From: Pseudomonas guariconensis
GTDB taxonomy: Bacteria > Pseudomonadota > Gammaproteobacteria > Pseudomonadales > Pseudomonadaceae
Direction: 5' to 3'
DNA: 64,000 bases
Assembly (NCBI RefSeq): GCF_024127895.1
Contig: NZ_JAMYBK010000006.1
Location: 124,001 to 188,000 of the forward strand
The notes under the pieces were generated by a model, which did not search any database, was not told the origin of the DNA, and saw only the letters and a program-made list of their open reading frames with translations. The translations under genes were made by a program, and so were the position numbers. The stretch's first letter is position 1. The number at the start of each line of letters is the position of its first letter. Shown in pieces: positions 8,580-15,753 of this stretch.

Positions 8580-9601
8580 GCACTACACGTACGCCGAAGG
8601 TTTCCGAGCGCGTCGCGCCCAAGGCCGCCGACCCGCAGCCGGCGAAAAAACGCGCAGGTCACGACGACGACGGCCCAGATTTCCGTACCCTGCTGCACGC
8701 CTGGCTGGAAAGCCACCGGGCCAGTCTGGCCGACAGCCTGCGGCGCCTGGGCAAGCAGCCGATCGGCAGCTTCTTCACCTGCCTGGTGATGGCGGTGGCG
8801 CTGAGCATGCCCATGGGGCTGTCGCTGCTGCTGAAGAACGTCGAGAAGCTCGGCGGTTCTTGGCAACGTGCCGCGCAGATCTCCCTGTTCCTCAAGCTCG
8901 ACGCCGGTGGCAAGGAAGGCGAGGCCTTGCGCGACGAGATCAAGGGCATGCCTGGCGTGGCCGATGCCCAGTATGTCAGCCGCGAACAGGCGCTGGAGGA
9001 GTTCCAGCAGCAGTCCGGCCTGGGCGAAGCCCTGCGCGAGCTGCCGGAGAACCCGTTGCCCGGCGTGGTGGTGGTGACCCCGACCGAGGTCGACAAGCCG
9101 GCCCTGGAAGCCCTGCGTCAGCGTCTGTCGGAGCTGCCGCGGGTCGAGGTGGCGCAGTTGGACCTGGTGTGGGTGGAGCGCCTGGCGGCGATCCTCAAGC
9201 TGGGTGACCGTTTCGTCTTCGGCCTGGCCGTGCTTCTGGTTTCGGCCCTGCTGTTGGTAATTGGTAACACAATTCGCCTGCACATCGAGAACCGCCGCAC
9301 CGAGATCGAAGTGATCAAGCTGGTGGGCGGGACCGACAGCTACGTGCGCCGCCCCTTCCTCTATATGGGGGCCCTGTACGGCCTGGGCGCGGGGTTGCTG
9401 GCCTGGGGGATCCTGGCGTTCTCCCTGGACTGGCTGAACGATGCGGTCATAGGGCTCTCCGGGCTGTACGGCAGCGACTTCGCCCTGGGCGGCGTGCCGG
9501 GTTCCGATGGTCTGTCGCTCTTGATCGGGGCCGTGCTGTTGGGGTATATCGGTGCATGGATCGCGGTCGCCCGCCACTTGAACGAGTTGGCGCCTCGATA
9601 A
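8576..9601 (+). CDS. ftsX: Cell division protein FtsX
   Basis: A 341-residue permease-like partner of FtsE. A charged cytoplasmic N-terminus of about 55 residues is followed by a first membrane helix (SFFTCLVMAVALSMPMGLSL). A periplasmic loop follows, then three further helices including RFVFGLAVLLVSALLLVIGN and a last one ending in IGAWIAVARHL. The NRRTEIEVIKLVGGTDSYVRRPF segment before helix 3 is the FtsX signature. It is the last gene of the ftsYEX cluster, with rpoH 112 nt downstream. Confidence 0.96.
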   Translation: MSTTRTPKVSERVAPKAADPQPAKKRAGHDDDGPDFRTLLHAWLESHRASLADSLRRLGKQPIGSFFTCLVMAVALSMPMGLSLLLKNVEKLGGSWQRAAQISLFLKLDAGGKEGEALRDEIKGMPGVADAQYVSREQALEEFQQQSGLGEALRELPENPLPGVVVVTPTEVDKPALEALRQRLSELPRVEVAQLDLVWVERLAAILKLGDRFVFGLAVLLVSALLLVIGNTIRLHIENRRTEIEVIKLVGGTDSYVRRPFLYMGALYGLGAGLLAWGILAFSLDWLNDAVIGLSGLYGSDFALGGVPGSDGLSLLIGAVLLGYIGAWIAVARHLNELAPR

Positions 9602-9637
9602 TGTTTTCTGGCCAGCATTGACTTTTTTCTCAGTCTG

Positions 9638-9665
9638 GGAACTTGTTTCTTGGTTTCCGGTCAAT
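9638..9665 (+). promoter_or_regulatory. Candidate AlgU/RpoE-type promoter of rpoH
   Basis: GGAACTT at 9638-9644 is followed by a 16-nt spacer and TCAAT at 9661-9665, close to the extracytoplasmic sigma (sigma-22/sigma-24) consensus GGAACTT-N16/17-TCnnA. Transcription of rpoH from such a promoter is known in E. coli and P. aeruginosa. A TTGACT at 9619-9624 could be part of an overlapping vegetative promoter, but no good -10 is visible for it. Confidence 0.6.
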
Positions 9666-9713
9666 GTTGGCAGTGCCCAAAAGGCACGAGTTCAGTGAGT
9701 CGGAGGTTCTTGA

Positions 9714-10568
9714 ATGACCACTTCGTTGCAACCTGCTTATGCCCTGGTTCCCGGTGCAAACCTGGAAGCCTATGTGCACACGGTCAACAGCATCCCCCTG
9801 CTGACGGCCGAGCAGGAGCGTGAACTGGCCGAGCGTCTCTACTACGAGCAGGATCTTGAGGCCGCTCGGCAAATGGTGATGGCCCACCTGCGTTTCGTCG
9901 TACACATCGCCCGTAGCTATGCAGGCTACGGCTTGGCCCAGGCCGACCTGATCCAGGAAGGCAACGTCGGCCTGATGAAGGCGGTAAAGCGTTTCAACCC
10001 GGAAATGGGCGTGCGTCTGGTGTCCTTCGCGGTGCACTGGATCAAGGCCGAGATCCACGAGTTCATCCTGCGCAACTGGCGCATCGTCAAGGTGGCCACC
10101 ACCAAGGCCCAGCGTAAGCTGTTCTTCAACCTGCGTAGCCAGAAGAAGCGCCTGGCCTGGCTGAACAATGACGAAGTCCATCGCGTGGCCGAAAGCCTTG
10201 GCGTCGAGCCTCGCGAAGTGCGCGAGATGGAAAGCCGCCTGAGCGGCCAGGACATGGCCTTCGACCCAGCTGCCGAAGCCGATGACGACAGTGCCTTCCA
10301 GTCGCCAGCGCATTACCTGGAAGACCACCGCTACGACCCGGCCCTGCAACTGGAGGATGCCGACTGGAGCGACAACTCCACCAGCAACCTGCACGATGCC
10401 CTGCAAGGCCTGGACGAGCGCAGCCGCGACATTCTCTATCAGCGCTGGCTGGCCGAGGAAAAAGCCACCCTGCACGAGCTGGCGGAGAAATACAGCGTGT
10501 CGGCGGAGCGTATTCGCCAGTTGGAGAAGAACGCGATGAACAAGGTCAAGGCGTTGATCGCGGTCTGA
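9714..10568 (+). CDS. rpoH: RNA polymerase heat-shock sigma factor RpoH (sigma-32)
   Basis: A 284-residue sigma-70-family factor. Region 2 contains [20 protein letters not shown]. The RpoH box (AQRKLFFNL, residues 132-140), diagnostic of sigma-32, follows. Region 4 contains the helix-turn-helix [19 protein letters not shown]. It directs transcription of chaperone and protease genes. GGAGG lies 8 nt before the ATG. It has its own upstream promoter and a downstream terminator, so it is probably expressed separately from ftsX. Confidence 0.97.
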   Translation: MTTSLQPAYALVPGANLEAYVHTVNSIPLLTAEQERELAERLYYEQDLEAARQMVMAHLRFVVHIARSYAGYGLAQADLIQEGNVGLMKAVKRFNPEMGVRLVSFAVHWIKAEIHEFILRNWRIVKVATTKAQRKLFFNLRSQKKRLAWLNNDEVHRVAESLGVEPREVREMESRLSGQDMAFDPAAEADDDSAFQSPAHYLEDHRYDPALQLEDADWSDNSTSNLHDALQGLDERSRDILYQRWLAEEKATLHELAEKYSVSAERIRQLEKNAMNKVKALIAV

Positions 10569-10594
10569 TCGACGGCTGGGCTGGATCGATAGAG

Positions 10595-10624
10595 CCGCTT
10601 GTCTTATGGGCAGGCGGTTTTTTT
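10595..10624 (+). terminator. rho-independent terminator of rpoH
   Basis: A 9-bp stem pairs CCGCTTGTC (10595-10603) with GGCAGGCGG (10609-10617), with two G-U pairs and a TTATG loop, followed by seven T. It lies 26 nt after the rpoH stop. Confidence 0.8.
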
Positions 10625-10652
10625 ATGCCTGGCGTTTCAAGGTGCCTGAACT

Positions 10653-10749
10653 GGCCCTATCGCTGGCAAGCCAGCTCCCACAGGGTCCGAGTCGATCACG
10701 CATGATATGGATTGCAGGGTCATGTGTGGGGCTTGCCAGCGATAGGGCC
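10653..10749. repeat. Inverted REP pair (BIME-like) between rpoH and mtgA
   Basis: The arm beginning GGCCCTATCGCTGGCAAGCC (10653-10682) is repeated in reverse complement at 10725-10749 (TGTGGGGCTTGCCAGC plus GATAGGGCC) with three bases missing. The arms are separated by about 43 bp. The layout is that of convergent REP units between convergent genes in the P. putida group. The rest of this intergenic stretch holds only the rpoH terminator. Confidence 0.8.
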
Positions 10750-10781
10750 AGGCAGGGCAGGGGCAGGGTGGTGCAGGAGTA

Positions 10782-11492
10782 TCAAGGCCTGCGCGATGCC
10801 TCCAGCTGCATCAGGTAGCTGGCCCCGCCCAACTGGCTCATTTGCCGGCGGATCCAGCCGGCCCGGCTGGCCACGTAGGCGCTGGGCCGGCTGGCGCTCC
10901 ACTTGATCGGGCTGGGCAGTACGGCCGCCAACTGGCTGGCCTGCTGGCGGGAAAGGCGGCTGGCATCGATGCCGAAGTGATAGCGTGCGGCCGCCTGGGC
11001 GCCGAACACACCTGGCCCCCATTCGGCACTGTTCAGGTAGATCTCGAGGATCCGCTCCTTCGACCAGAACAGCTCGATCAGCCCGGTGAACCAGGCCTCC
11101 AGCCCCTTGCGCAGCCAACTGCGACCGGACCACAGGAACAGGTTCTTGGCCACCTGTTGGGTGAGAGTGCTGGCGCCGCGCAGGTTGCCGCCGCGTTCGT
11201 TATGGGCGAGGGCCGCCTGGATGGCCGGGATGTCGAAGCCCCAGTGGCTGGCGAACTTCTGGTCTTCGCCGGCGATGACCGCGACCTTCAGTTCGTCGGA
11301 GATCCGCGCCCAGGGCGTCCAGTCACGCTGCAGGTCGATCGGCTCGCCGGCCATCCACGACTGGACCTTGCGCTCGACCATCAGTGCCGTGCCCGGAGGC
11401 GGTACCCAGCGCAGCGCCAGGACCAGCACGATGCTGCCGGCGGCGAACCAGAGCAGGGCGCGGACGAGGCGGCGGATGAGGGATGACAGCAT
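10782..11492 (-). CDS. mtgA: Monofunctional biosynthetic peptidoglycan transglycosylase
   Basis: A 236-residue GT51 glycosyltransferase that polymerises lipid II into glycan strands. One N-terminal helix (ALLWFAAGSIVLVLALRWV) anchors it in the inner membrane. Motif I GEDQKFASHWG places the catalytic Glu at residue 76; RGASTLTQQVAKNL and RKGLEAWFTGLIE are motifs II and III. The start MLSSLIRR is chosen for length; MAR at 11528 would add 12 residues. A TATAAT (11527-11532, minus strand) overlaps that upstream ATG, which favours the shorter form. It is divergent from the DUF423 gene. Confidence 0.94.
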   Translation of the reverse strand: MLSSLIRRLVRALLWFAAGSIVLVLALRWVPPPGTALMVERKVQSWMAGEPIDLQRDWTPWARISDELKVAVIAGEDQKFASHWGFDIPAIQAALAHNERGGNLRGASTLTQQVAKNLFLWSGRSWLRKGLEAWFTGLIELFWSKERILEIYLNSAEWGPGVFGAQAAARYHFGIDASRLSRQQASQLAAVLPSPIKWSASRPSAYVASRAGWIRRQMSQLGGASYLMQLEASRRP

Positions 11493-11558
11493 GGCGATGG
11501 CTTGGCCGGAACCTGTGGAGCGGGCCATTATACAGACCCCACCCGAGGAGTCGTCCCC

Positions 11559-11930
11559 ATGCTTCGCAGCTTCCTGATGCTCGCCGCGTTCTTTGGATTC
11601 ACTGGTGTCGCCCTGGGGGCTTTCGCCGCCCACGGCCTGAAGAGCCGGCTCACGGCCGATTACCTGGCGATCTTCCACACCGGCGTGACTTATCAACTGG
11701 TCCACGCCCTGGCCCTGCTCGGCGTCGCCGTGCTGTCGACGCACTTGCCCGGACGCCTGGTGGGCTGGGCCGGCGGTCTGTTCGCCGTGGGCATCGTGCT
11801 GTTCTCCGGTAGCCTCTATGTGCTGACCACCAGTGGCCTGGGCAAGCTTGGCATCATCACCCCCATCGGTGGCCTGTGCTTTCTCGCCGGCTGGCTGTGC
11901 CTGGGGCTGGCGGCGTGGCGATTGAGCTGA
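11559..11930 (+). CDS. DUF423 membrane protein
   Basis: A 123-residue protein with four predicted membrane helices. It carries the DUF423 landmarks FTGVALGAFAAHGLK near the N-terminus and GIVLFSGSLY plus TPIGGLCFLAGW in the C-terminal half. GAGGAG precedes the ATG by 8 nt. The function of this widespread family is unknown. The promoter region is shared with divergent mtgA. Confidence 0.88.
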   Translation: MLRSFLMLAAFFGFTGVALGAFAAHGLKSRLTADYLAIFHTGVTYQLVHALALLGVAVLSTHLPGRLVGWAGGLFAVGIVLFSGSLYVLTTSGLGKLGIITPIGGLCFLAGWLCLGLAAWRLS

Positions 11931-11970
11931 CCAAGTGGTCCACAATCACGACTAATGGCCGCTCGTGCCC

Positions 11971-12000
11971 TTGGGTTCGAGCGCTGATCGGGGCTAGAAT
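11971..12000 (+). promoter_or_regulatory. Candidate sigma-70 promoter for thiS-thiG-trmB
   Basis: TTGGGT (11971-11976) and TAGAAT (11995-12000) with an 18-nt spacer sit about 20-30 nt before the thiS start. No TPP riboswitch (THI element) can be recognised in the short leader. Confidence 0.45.
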
Positions 12001-12033
12001 GCGGGCCCCCAAAGAACAATGGTGGCCGTGCGC

Positions 12034-12234
12034 ATGCGCATTCAATTGAACGGTGAACCTTACGAATTGCCCGATGGCGAGAGCGTCGCGGCCCTGCTGA
12101 ACCGCCTGGAACTGGCCGGTCGCCGGGTAGCGGTGGAGCTCAACCTGGATATCGTGCCGCGCAGCCAGCACGACAGCACGCTGCTCAACGACGGCGACCA
12201 GGTCGAAGTGGTCCATGCCATCGGTGGCGGTTGA
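12034..12234 (+). CDS. thiS: Thiamine biosynthesis sulfur-carrier protein ThiS
   Basis: A 66-residue ubiquitin-like protein ending in Gly-Gly-Gly, where the family C-terminal di-glycine is adenylated and thiocarboxylated to donate sulfur for the thiazole ring. MRIQLNGEPYELPDG and the C-terminal DQVEVVHAIGGG are diagnostic. An in-frame ATG at 12019 would add MVAVR; the internal start is preferred on family length. It is followed by thiG after 51 nt. Confidence 0.93.
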   Translation: MRIQLNGEPYELPDGESVAALLNRLELAGRRVAVELNLDIVPRSQHDSTLLNDGDQVEVVHAIGGG

Positions 12235-12285
12235 TCCGTCGGCGATTCACCTGCAAGCCCCGTAACCTTTTCCAGAGGAACAACG

Positions 12286-13080
12286 ATGAGCAACGTTCGT
12301 AGCGACAAGCCCTTCACCCTGGCCGGGCGCACTTTCCAGTCGCGCCTGCTGGTCGGTACCGGCAAGTACCGTGACATGGAAGAGACCCGCCTGGCCATCG
12401 AGGCCTCGGGTGCCGAGATCGTCACCGTCGCCGTGCGCCGTACCAACATCGGCCAGAATCCGGGCGAGCCGAACCTGCTCGACGTGCTGCCACCGGACCG
12501 CTACACCATCCTGCCGAACACCGCCGGCTGCTACGACGCCGCCGAAGCGGTGCGTACCTGCCGCCTGGCCCGCGAGCTGCTGGATGGCCACAACCTGGTC
12601 AAGCTGGAAGTCCTGGCCGACCAGAAAACCCTGTTCCCCAACGTGATCGAAACCCTCAAGGCTGCCGAAGTGCTGGTCAAGGACGGTTTCGACGTGATGG
12701 TCTACACCAGCGACGACCCGATCATCGCCCGCCAACTGGCCGAGGCCGGCTGCATCGCAGTGATGCCGCTGGCTGGCCTGATCGGCACCGGCCTGGGGAT
12801 CTGCAACCCCTACAACCTGCAGATCATCCTTGAGGAGTCCAAGGTCCCGGTACTGGTCGATGCCGGCGTGGGCACCGCCTCCGACGCCACCATCGCCATG
12901 GAGATGGGCTGCGAGGCCGTGCTGATGAACTCGGCCATCGCCCATGCCCAGCAGCCGGTGCTGATGGCCGAGGCCATGAAGCATGCCATCGTCGCTGGTC
13001 GCATGGCCTACCTGGCCGGGCGCATGCCGAAGAAACTCTATGCCAGCGCCTCGTCGCCGCTGGAAGGTCTGATCAAGTAA
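12286..13080 (+). CDS. thiG: Thiazole synthase ThiG
   Basis: A 264-residue TIM-barrel enzyme that condenses deoxyxylulose 5-phosphate, dehydroglycine and ThiS thiocarboxylate into the thiamine thiazole. The Schiff-base lysine is Lys106 in VKLEVL. The phosphate-binding loops GLIGTGLGI and [10 protein letters not shown] are present. GAGGAACAACG precedes the ATG. It is the partner of thiS, and trmB follows after 9 nt. Confidence 0.97.
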   Translation: MSNVRSDKPFTLAGRTFQSRLLVGTGKYRDMEETRLAIEASGAEIVTVAVRRTNIGQNPGEPNLLDVLPPDRYTILPNTAGCYDAAEAVRTCRLARELLDGHNLVKLEVLADQKTLFPNVIETLKAAEVLVKDGFDVMVYTSDDPIIARQLAEAGCIAVMPLAGLIGTGLGICNPYNLQIILEESKVPVLVDAGVGTASDATIAMEMGCEAVLMNSAIAHAQQPVLMAEAMKHAIVAGRMAYLAGRMPKKLYASASSPLEGLIK

Positions 13081-13089
13081 GAGCCCCTG

Positions 13090-13812
13090 ATGACTGAATC
13101 GCAAGAAACGCCGATCACCACCGACGGCGAAGCGCGCCCCCACCGCCGTATCAAGAGCTTCGTGATGCGTGCCGGGCGCATGACCGAAGGCCAGCAACGC
13201 GGTCTGGAGCAGGGCGGCCCCCTGTTCATCCTGCCCCTGGCCGACAGCCCGGTGGACTACGACCAGGTGTTCGGCCGTTCGGCGCCGCGCACCCTGGAGA
13301 TCGGCTTCGGCATGGGCCATTCCCTGCTGGAAATGGCCGCTGCCGCGCCTGAACAGGACTTCATCGGTGTCGAGGTGCACCGTCCAGGTGTCGGCGCGCT
13401 GCTCAACGGCGTGCTGACCCAGGGCCTGAAGAACCTGCGGGTGTACGATTGCGACGCCATCGAGGTGCTCAACCGCTGCGTGGCCGACAACAGCCTCGAC
13501 CGGCTGATGCTGTTCTTCCCCGACCCTTGGCACAAGGCGCGCCATCACAAGCGCCGCATCGTCCAGCCGGAATTCGCCGAGCTGGTGCGGCGCAAGCTCA
13601 AGGTCGGGGGCGTGTTCCACATGGCCACCGACTGGGAGCCCTATGCCGAGCACATGCTGGAGGTGATGAGCGCCGCGCCGGGGTATCGCAACCAGGCCGC
13701 CGACGGTACCTATGTGCCGCGCCCGCAAGAGCGCCCGATCACCAAGTTCGAACGCCGTGGCGAGCGGCTGGGGCATGGGGTGTGGGATCTGAAGTTCGAG
13801 AAGCTGGGTTGA
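13090..13812 (+). CDS. trmB: tRNA (guanine-N7-)-methyltransferase TrmB
   Basis: A 240-residue SAM methyltransferase making m7G46 in tRNA. The SAM site [11 protein letters not shown], the acidic [11 protein letters not shown] and the TrmB signature [19 protein letters not shown] are all present, with the C-terminal [16 protein letters not shown]. It is the last core gene before the genomic island. Confidence 0.96.
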   Translation: MTESQETPITTDGEARPHRRIKSFVMRAGRMTEGQQRGLEQGGPLFILPLADSPVDYDQVFGRSAPRTLEIGFGMGHSLLEMAAAAPEQDFIGVEVHRPGVGALLNGVLTQGLKNLRVYDCDAIEVLNRCVADNSLDRLMLFFPDPWHKARHHKRRIVQPEFAELVRRKLKVGGVFHMATDWEPYAEHMLEVMSAAPGYRNQAADGTYVPRPQERPITKFERRGERLGHGVWDLKFEKLG

Positions 13813-13851
13813 GTGGCTTGGGCTGACGCCACACTGCCTGCGTAATGCAAT

Positions 13852-13867
13852 AAAAAAACCGCCTTTG
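13852..13867. other. Left arm of a putative terminator split by the island
   Basis: Seven A followed by CCGCCTTTG, 40 nt after the trmB stop. Its reverse complement (GGCGG plus seven T) occurs at 22705-22716. Together they would form a bidirectional terminator of the kind expected between the convergent trmB and DUF3392 genes. This is inference from arm complementarity. Confidence 0.5.
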
Positions 13868-13871
13868 AAAT

Positions 13872-13953
13872 TATTCCCCCCAGCGGGGAATACATAGTTC
13901 GGATTCTGGCAGCAATAAACAATCCTAAAACCCCTCTCTGAGGGGTTTTTTTT
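13872..13953 (+). terminator. Two hairpins at the island left end, the second a strong intrinsic terminator
   Basis: ATTCCCC pairs with GGGGAAT around 13873-13891 without a T-run. AAAACCCCTC (13927-13936) pairs with GAGGGGTTTT (13940-13949) and runs into further T to 13953, a canonical terminator. Either may end trmB transcription or insulate the island. TACATAGT at 13891-13898 between them recurs at the right end. Confidence 0.7.
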
Positions 13954-13972
13954 GCTCGGTGCGTGTGAAAGC

Positions 13973-13999
13973 CATACCGTAATCTACCATGGTATGTAG
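13973..13999. repeat. Palindromic site at the island left end (candidate recombinase site)
   Basis: CATACC (13973-13978) and GGTATG (13991-13996) form an outer inverted repeat around the perfect palindrome TACCATGGTA (13985-13994). CTACCATGGTATGTAG resembles, in reverse complement, the right-end site near 22675-22694 (shared TCTACCAT and GGTA blocks). This is the form expected of a tyrosine-recombinase binding site, but no binding can be inferred directly. Confidence 0.45.
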
Positions 14000-14117
14000 C
14001 TAAGACTCAGTTCTATGCACAAGGGAAAGAGTTGGGATCTACGCTTCTAAGCGTCGTGTCAGAAGCCTTGCATTGGCCAGTTTCGCGTATCGCAACTTCA
14101 TCGATTGGAGCAATGCT

Positions 14118-14315
14118 ATGCCGACAGGTTACTACTTGGCGTGCCTCGAAACCCAGCGCTATGTATGGATCGGCACGCTTGGCAACACAATATCAGCAGC
14201 GGGTGTGAACGCTGACCTCGTATCTAACTTCTGCTTGGTACATCGCGGTAAGGCGCTCATCGTGGTTAGCGAAACTCATCAGGTCGTTGATAACGGGTGC
14301 GAATGGGCGATTTAA
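14118..14315 (+). CDS. Small protein of unknown function upstream of gmtY
   Basis: A 65-residue ORF (MPTGYYLACLETQRYVWIG...) with GGAG 8 nt before the ATG; an in-frame ATG at 14073 would add 15 residues without an obvious ribosome site. The sequence has an aromatic N-terminal half and a hydrophobic ALIVVSE strand, and looks like a small alpha/beta fold rather than a membrane peptide. It ends 28 nt before gmtY and reads in the same direction, so it may be co-transcribed and play an accessory or regulatory role. I do not recognise a family. Confidence 0.6.
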   Translation: MPTGYYLACLETQRYVWIGTLGNTISAAGVNADLVSNFCLVHRGKALIVVSETHQVVDNGCEWAI

Positions 14316-14343
14316 CCTGCGCAGATCATCGTAGGAGCGCCTC

Positions 14344-15744
14344 ATGTTTGTTACGGTGAAGGCACGTGTATACACAGACGCTACGGGCGCCTACACGGAA
14401 CTGCCAGCGTTGCTTACGCCCAAGGGTGTATTGGAGACATTGCTCGACTACTGTCTTTCCCGAAGCCACGACCGAAGCCTGGCGTGGATGCGGAAGGTGA
14501 CACGCTCCGTGCGGATGTTCCTCGAGTACCTGCAAACCAATCCGGTCGAGCACGACACCTACCTACTGTTCCAGAACTTCGCCCAACGACTCTATACAGG
14601 AACCTTCGACCGCGAGACCAGACTTGACCCCAGCGGCCTGTGCTGGCCGCCACGCTCTCCGCAGGATGCTTCACACATAATCACTCACCTCACCGACTTC
14701 TTCGATTGGCTCGGGAAGACCCGACCTGAAGCGGCCAAGTTGAATCCCCGCTATGCGGGTAGCGCCTTTGACCGCCAGACAGACGAGGCCGCTTACGTGT
14801 ACAGGCGCAGCCAGGCTTTCCTTGGGCATACTTGGGCGGAGAACGCATCTCCTGCCGAGACCAGTCACCGTGTGCGGGGTCGGCGCTTACCCAAAATAGA
14901 GAAAGGCGAACCACCAGCATTTCCAGACGAGCGCTTCGAGGAACTTCTGGTCAAGGGATTTTGCACAGCTGGTCGCTACGACTATCGTGGCATGCTCATC
15001 ACATTGCTGCTGCATGGTGCAGGCTTCCGGGAGTCAGAACCCTTCCACCTCTACGTCTCTGATGTGTTCCCAGATCCTGCCAATTCGCGTCAAGCAAAGG
15101 TACTCATCCACCATCCAACAGACGGTGCCGCGCCTACCGATTGGCACGATAAACGGGGACGTCCACGTAAAGGCAACCGAGCGGAATATCTTGCCCATCA
15201 GTTCGGTCTCGCACCCCGAACCGATTTAATGGATCGCCGTCACGCTGGCTGGAAGGGAGGTATCCACGATGCGGCTTACTACAAGCAGGCGTACTGGTTC
15301 GTGCCCGAGTACGGCGAATGGTATCTGCAACTTTGGCTCCGTTATCTCGAACAGGTAGCACGTATTGAACGTGACCACCCCTTTGCCTTTATCAACCTGA
15401 GCCGAGAGCCTGTCGGCGCCATGTACACGATAACCCAGTACAACAAGGCACATGCTGCAGCGTGCGAGCGTATTGGGCTCACGGTAAGCAAGGCGCTGGG
15501 CACTACGCCACACGGTCACCGCCACGCCTATGGCCGGCGACTCCGCAGCGCTGGCGTCGATAAGGAGTTCATTCGTCGCTGCATGCACCATGCGTCGCTC
15601 GAGAGCCAGGAGGTATATACACAGGCGAGCATCGGCGAGGCGATGGCGGCACTGGAGGTGGCCGCGCAGCGATTGCAGCTCAGCGTAATCGGGATACCGT
15701 CCGTCTACCGATCATTCATGTCTGGTATCGATCTCAACGATTGA
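14344..15744 (+). CDS. gmtY: Gamma-mobile-trio recombinase GmtY (tyrosine recombinase)
   Basis: A 466-residue tyrosine recombinase. The N-terminal ~120 residues look like a SAM-like core-binding domain. The catalytic domain has Arg229 (GAGFRESEP), His390 and Arg393 with His394 (TPHGHRHAYG), His416 (MHHAS) and nucleophile Tyr425 (EVYTQ), a complete R-H-R-H-Y set. TAGGAG precedes the ATG. Length, order (466, 869, 224 residues) and the short spacing to the next two genes match the GmtY-GmtZ-GmtX trio of Gamma-Mobile-Trio elements, recalled from the literature and not searched here. It is expected to perform site-specific integration of the island. Confidence 0.82.
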   Translation: MFVTVKARVYTDATGAYTELPALLTPKGVLETLLDYCLSRSHDRSLAWMRKVTRSVRMFLEYLQTNPVEHDTYLLFQNFAQRLYTGTFDRETRLDPSGLCWPPRSPQDASHIITHLTDFFDWLGKTRPEAAKLNPRYAGSAFDRQTDEAAYVYRRSQAFLGHTWAENASPAETSHRVRGRRLPKIEKGEPPAFPDERFEELLVKGFCTAGRYDYRGMLITLLLHGAGFRESEPFHLYVSDVFPDPANSRQAKVLIHHPTDGAAPTDWHDKRGRPRKGNRAEYLAHQFGLAPRTDLMDRRHAGWKGGIHDAAYYKQAYWFVPEYGEWYLQLWLRYLEQVARIERDHPFAFINLSREPVGAMYTITQYNKAHAAACERIGLTVSKALGTTPHGHRHAYGRRLRSAGVDKEFIRRCMHHASLESQEVYTQASIGEAMAALEVAAQRLQLSVIGIPSVYRSFMSGIDLND

Positions 15745-15753
15745 GGATTCTTT

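Noticed and set aside
11931..12285. TPP riboswitch upstream of or within thiS-thiG
   Set aside because: The leader is under 100 nt and the THI-box sequences CTGAGA and ACCTGATC are absent.
13813..14117. A tRNA or tmRNA gene as island attachment site
   Set aside because: No cloverleaf, CCA end or T-loop GTTCnAnTC could be found at either boundary; the flanks are hairpins and terminators.
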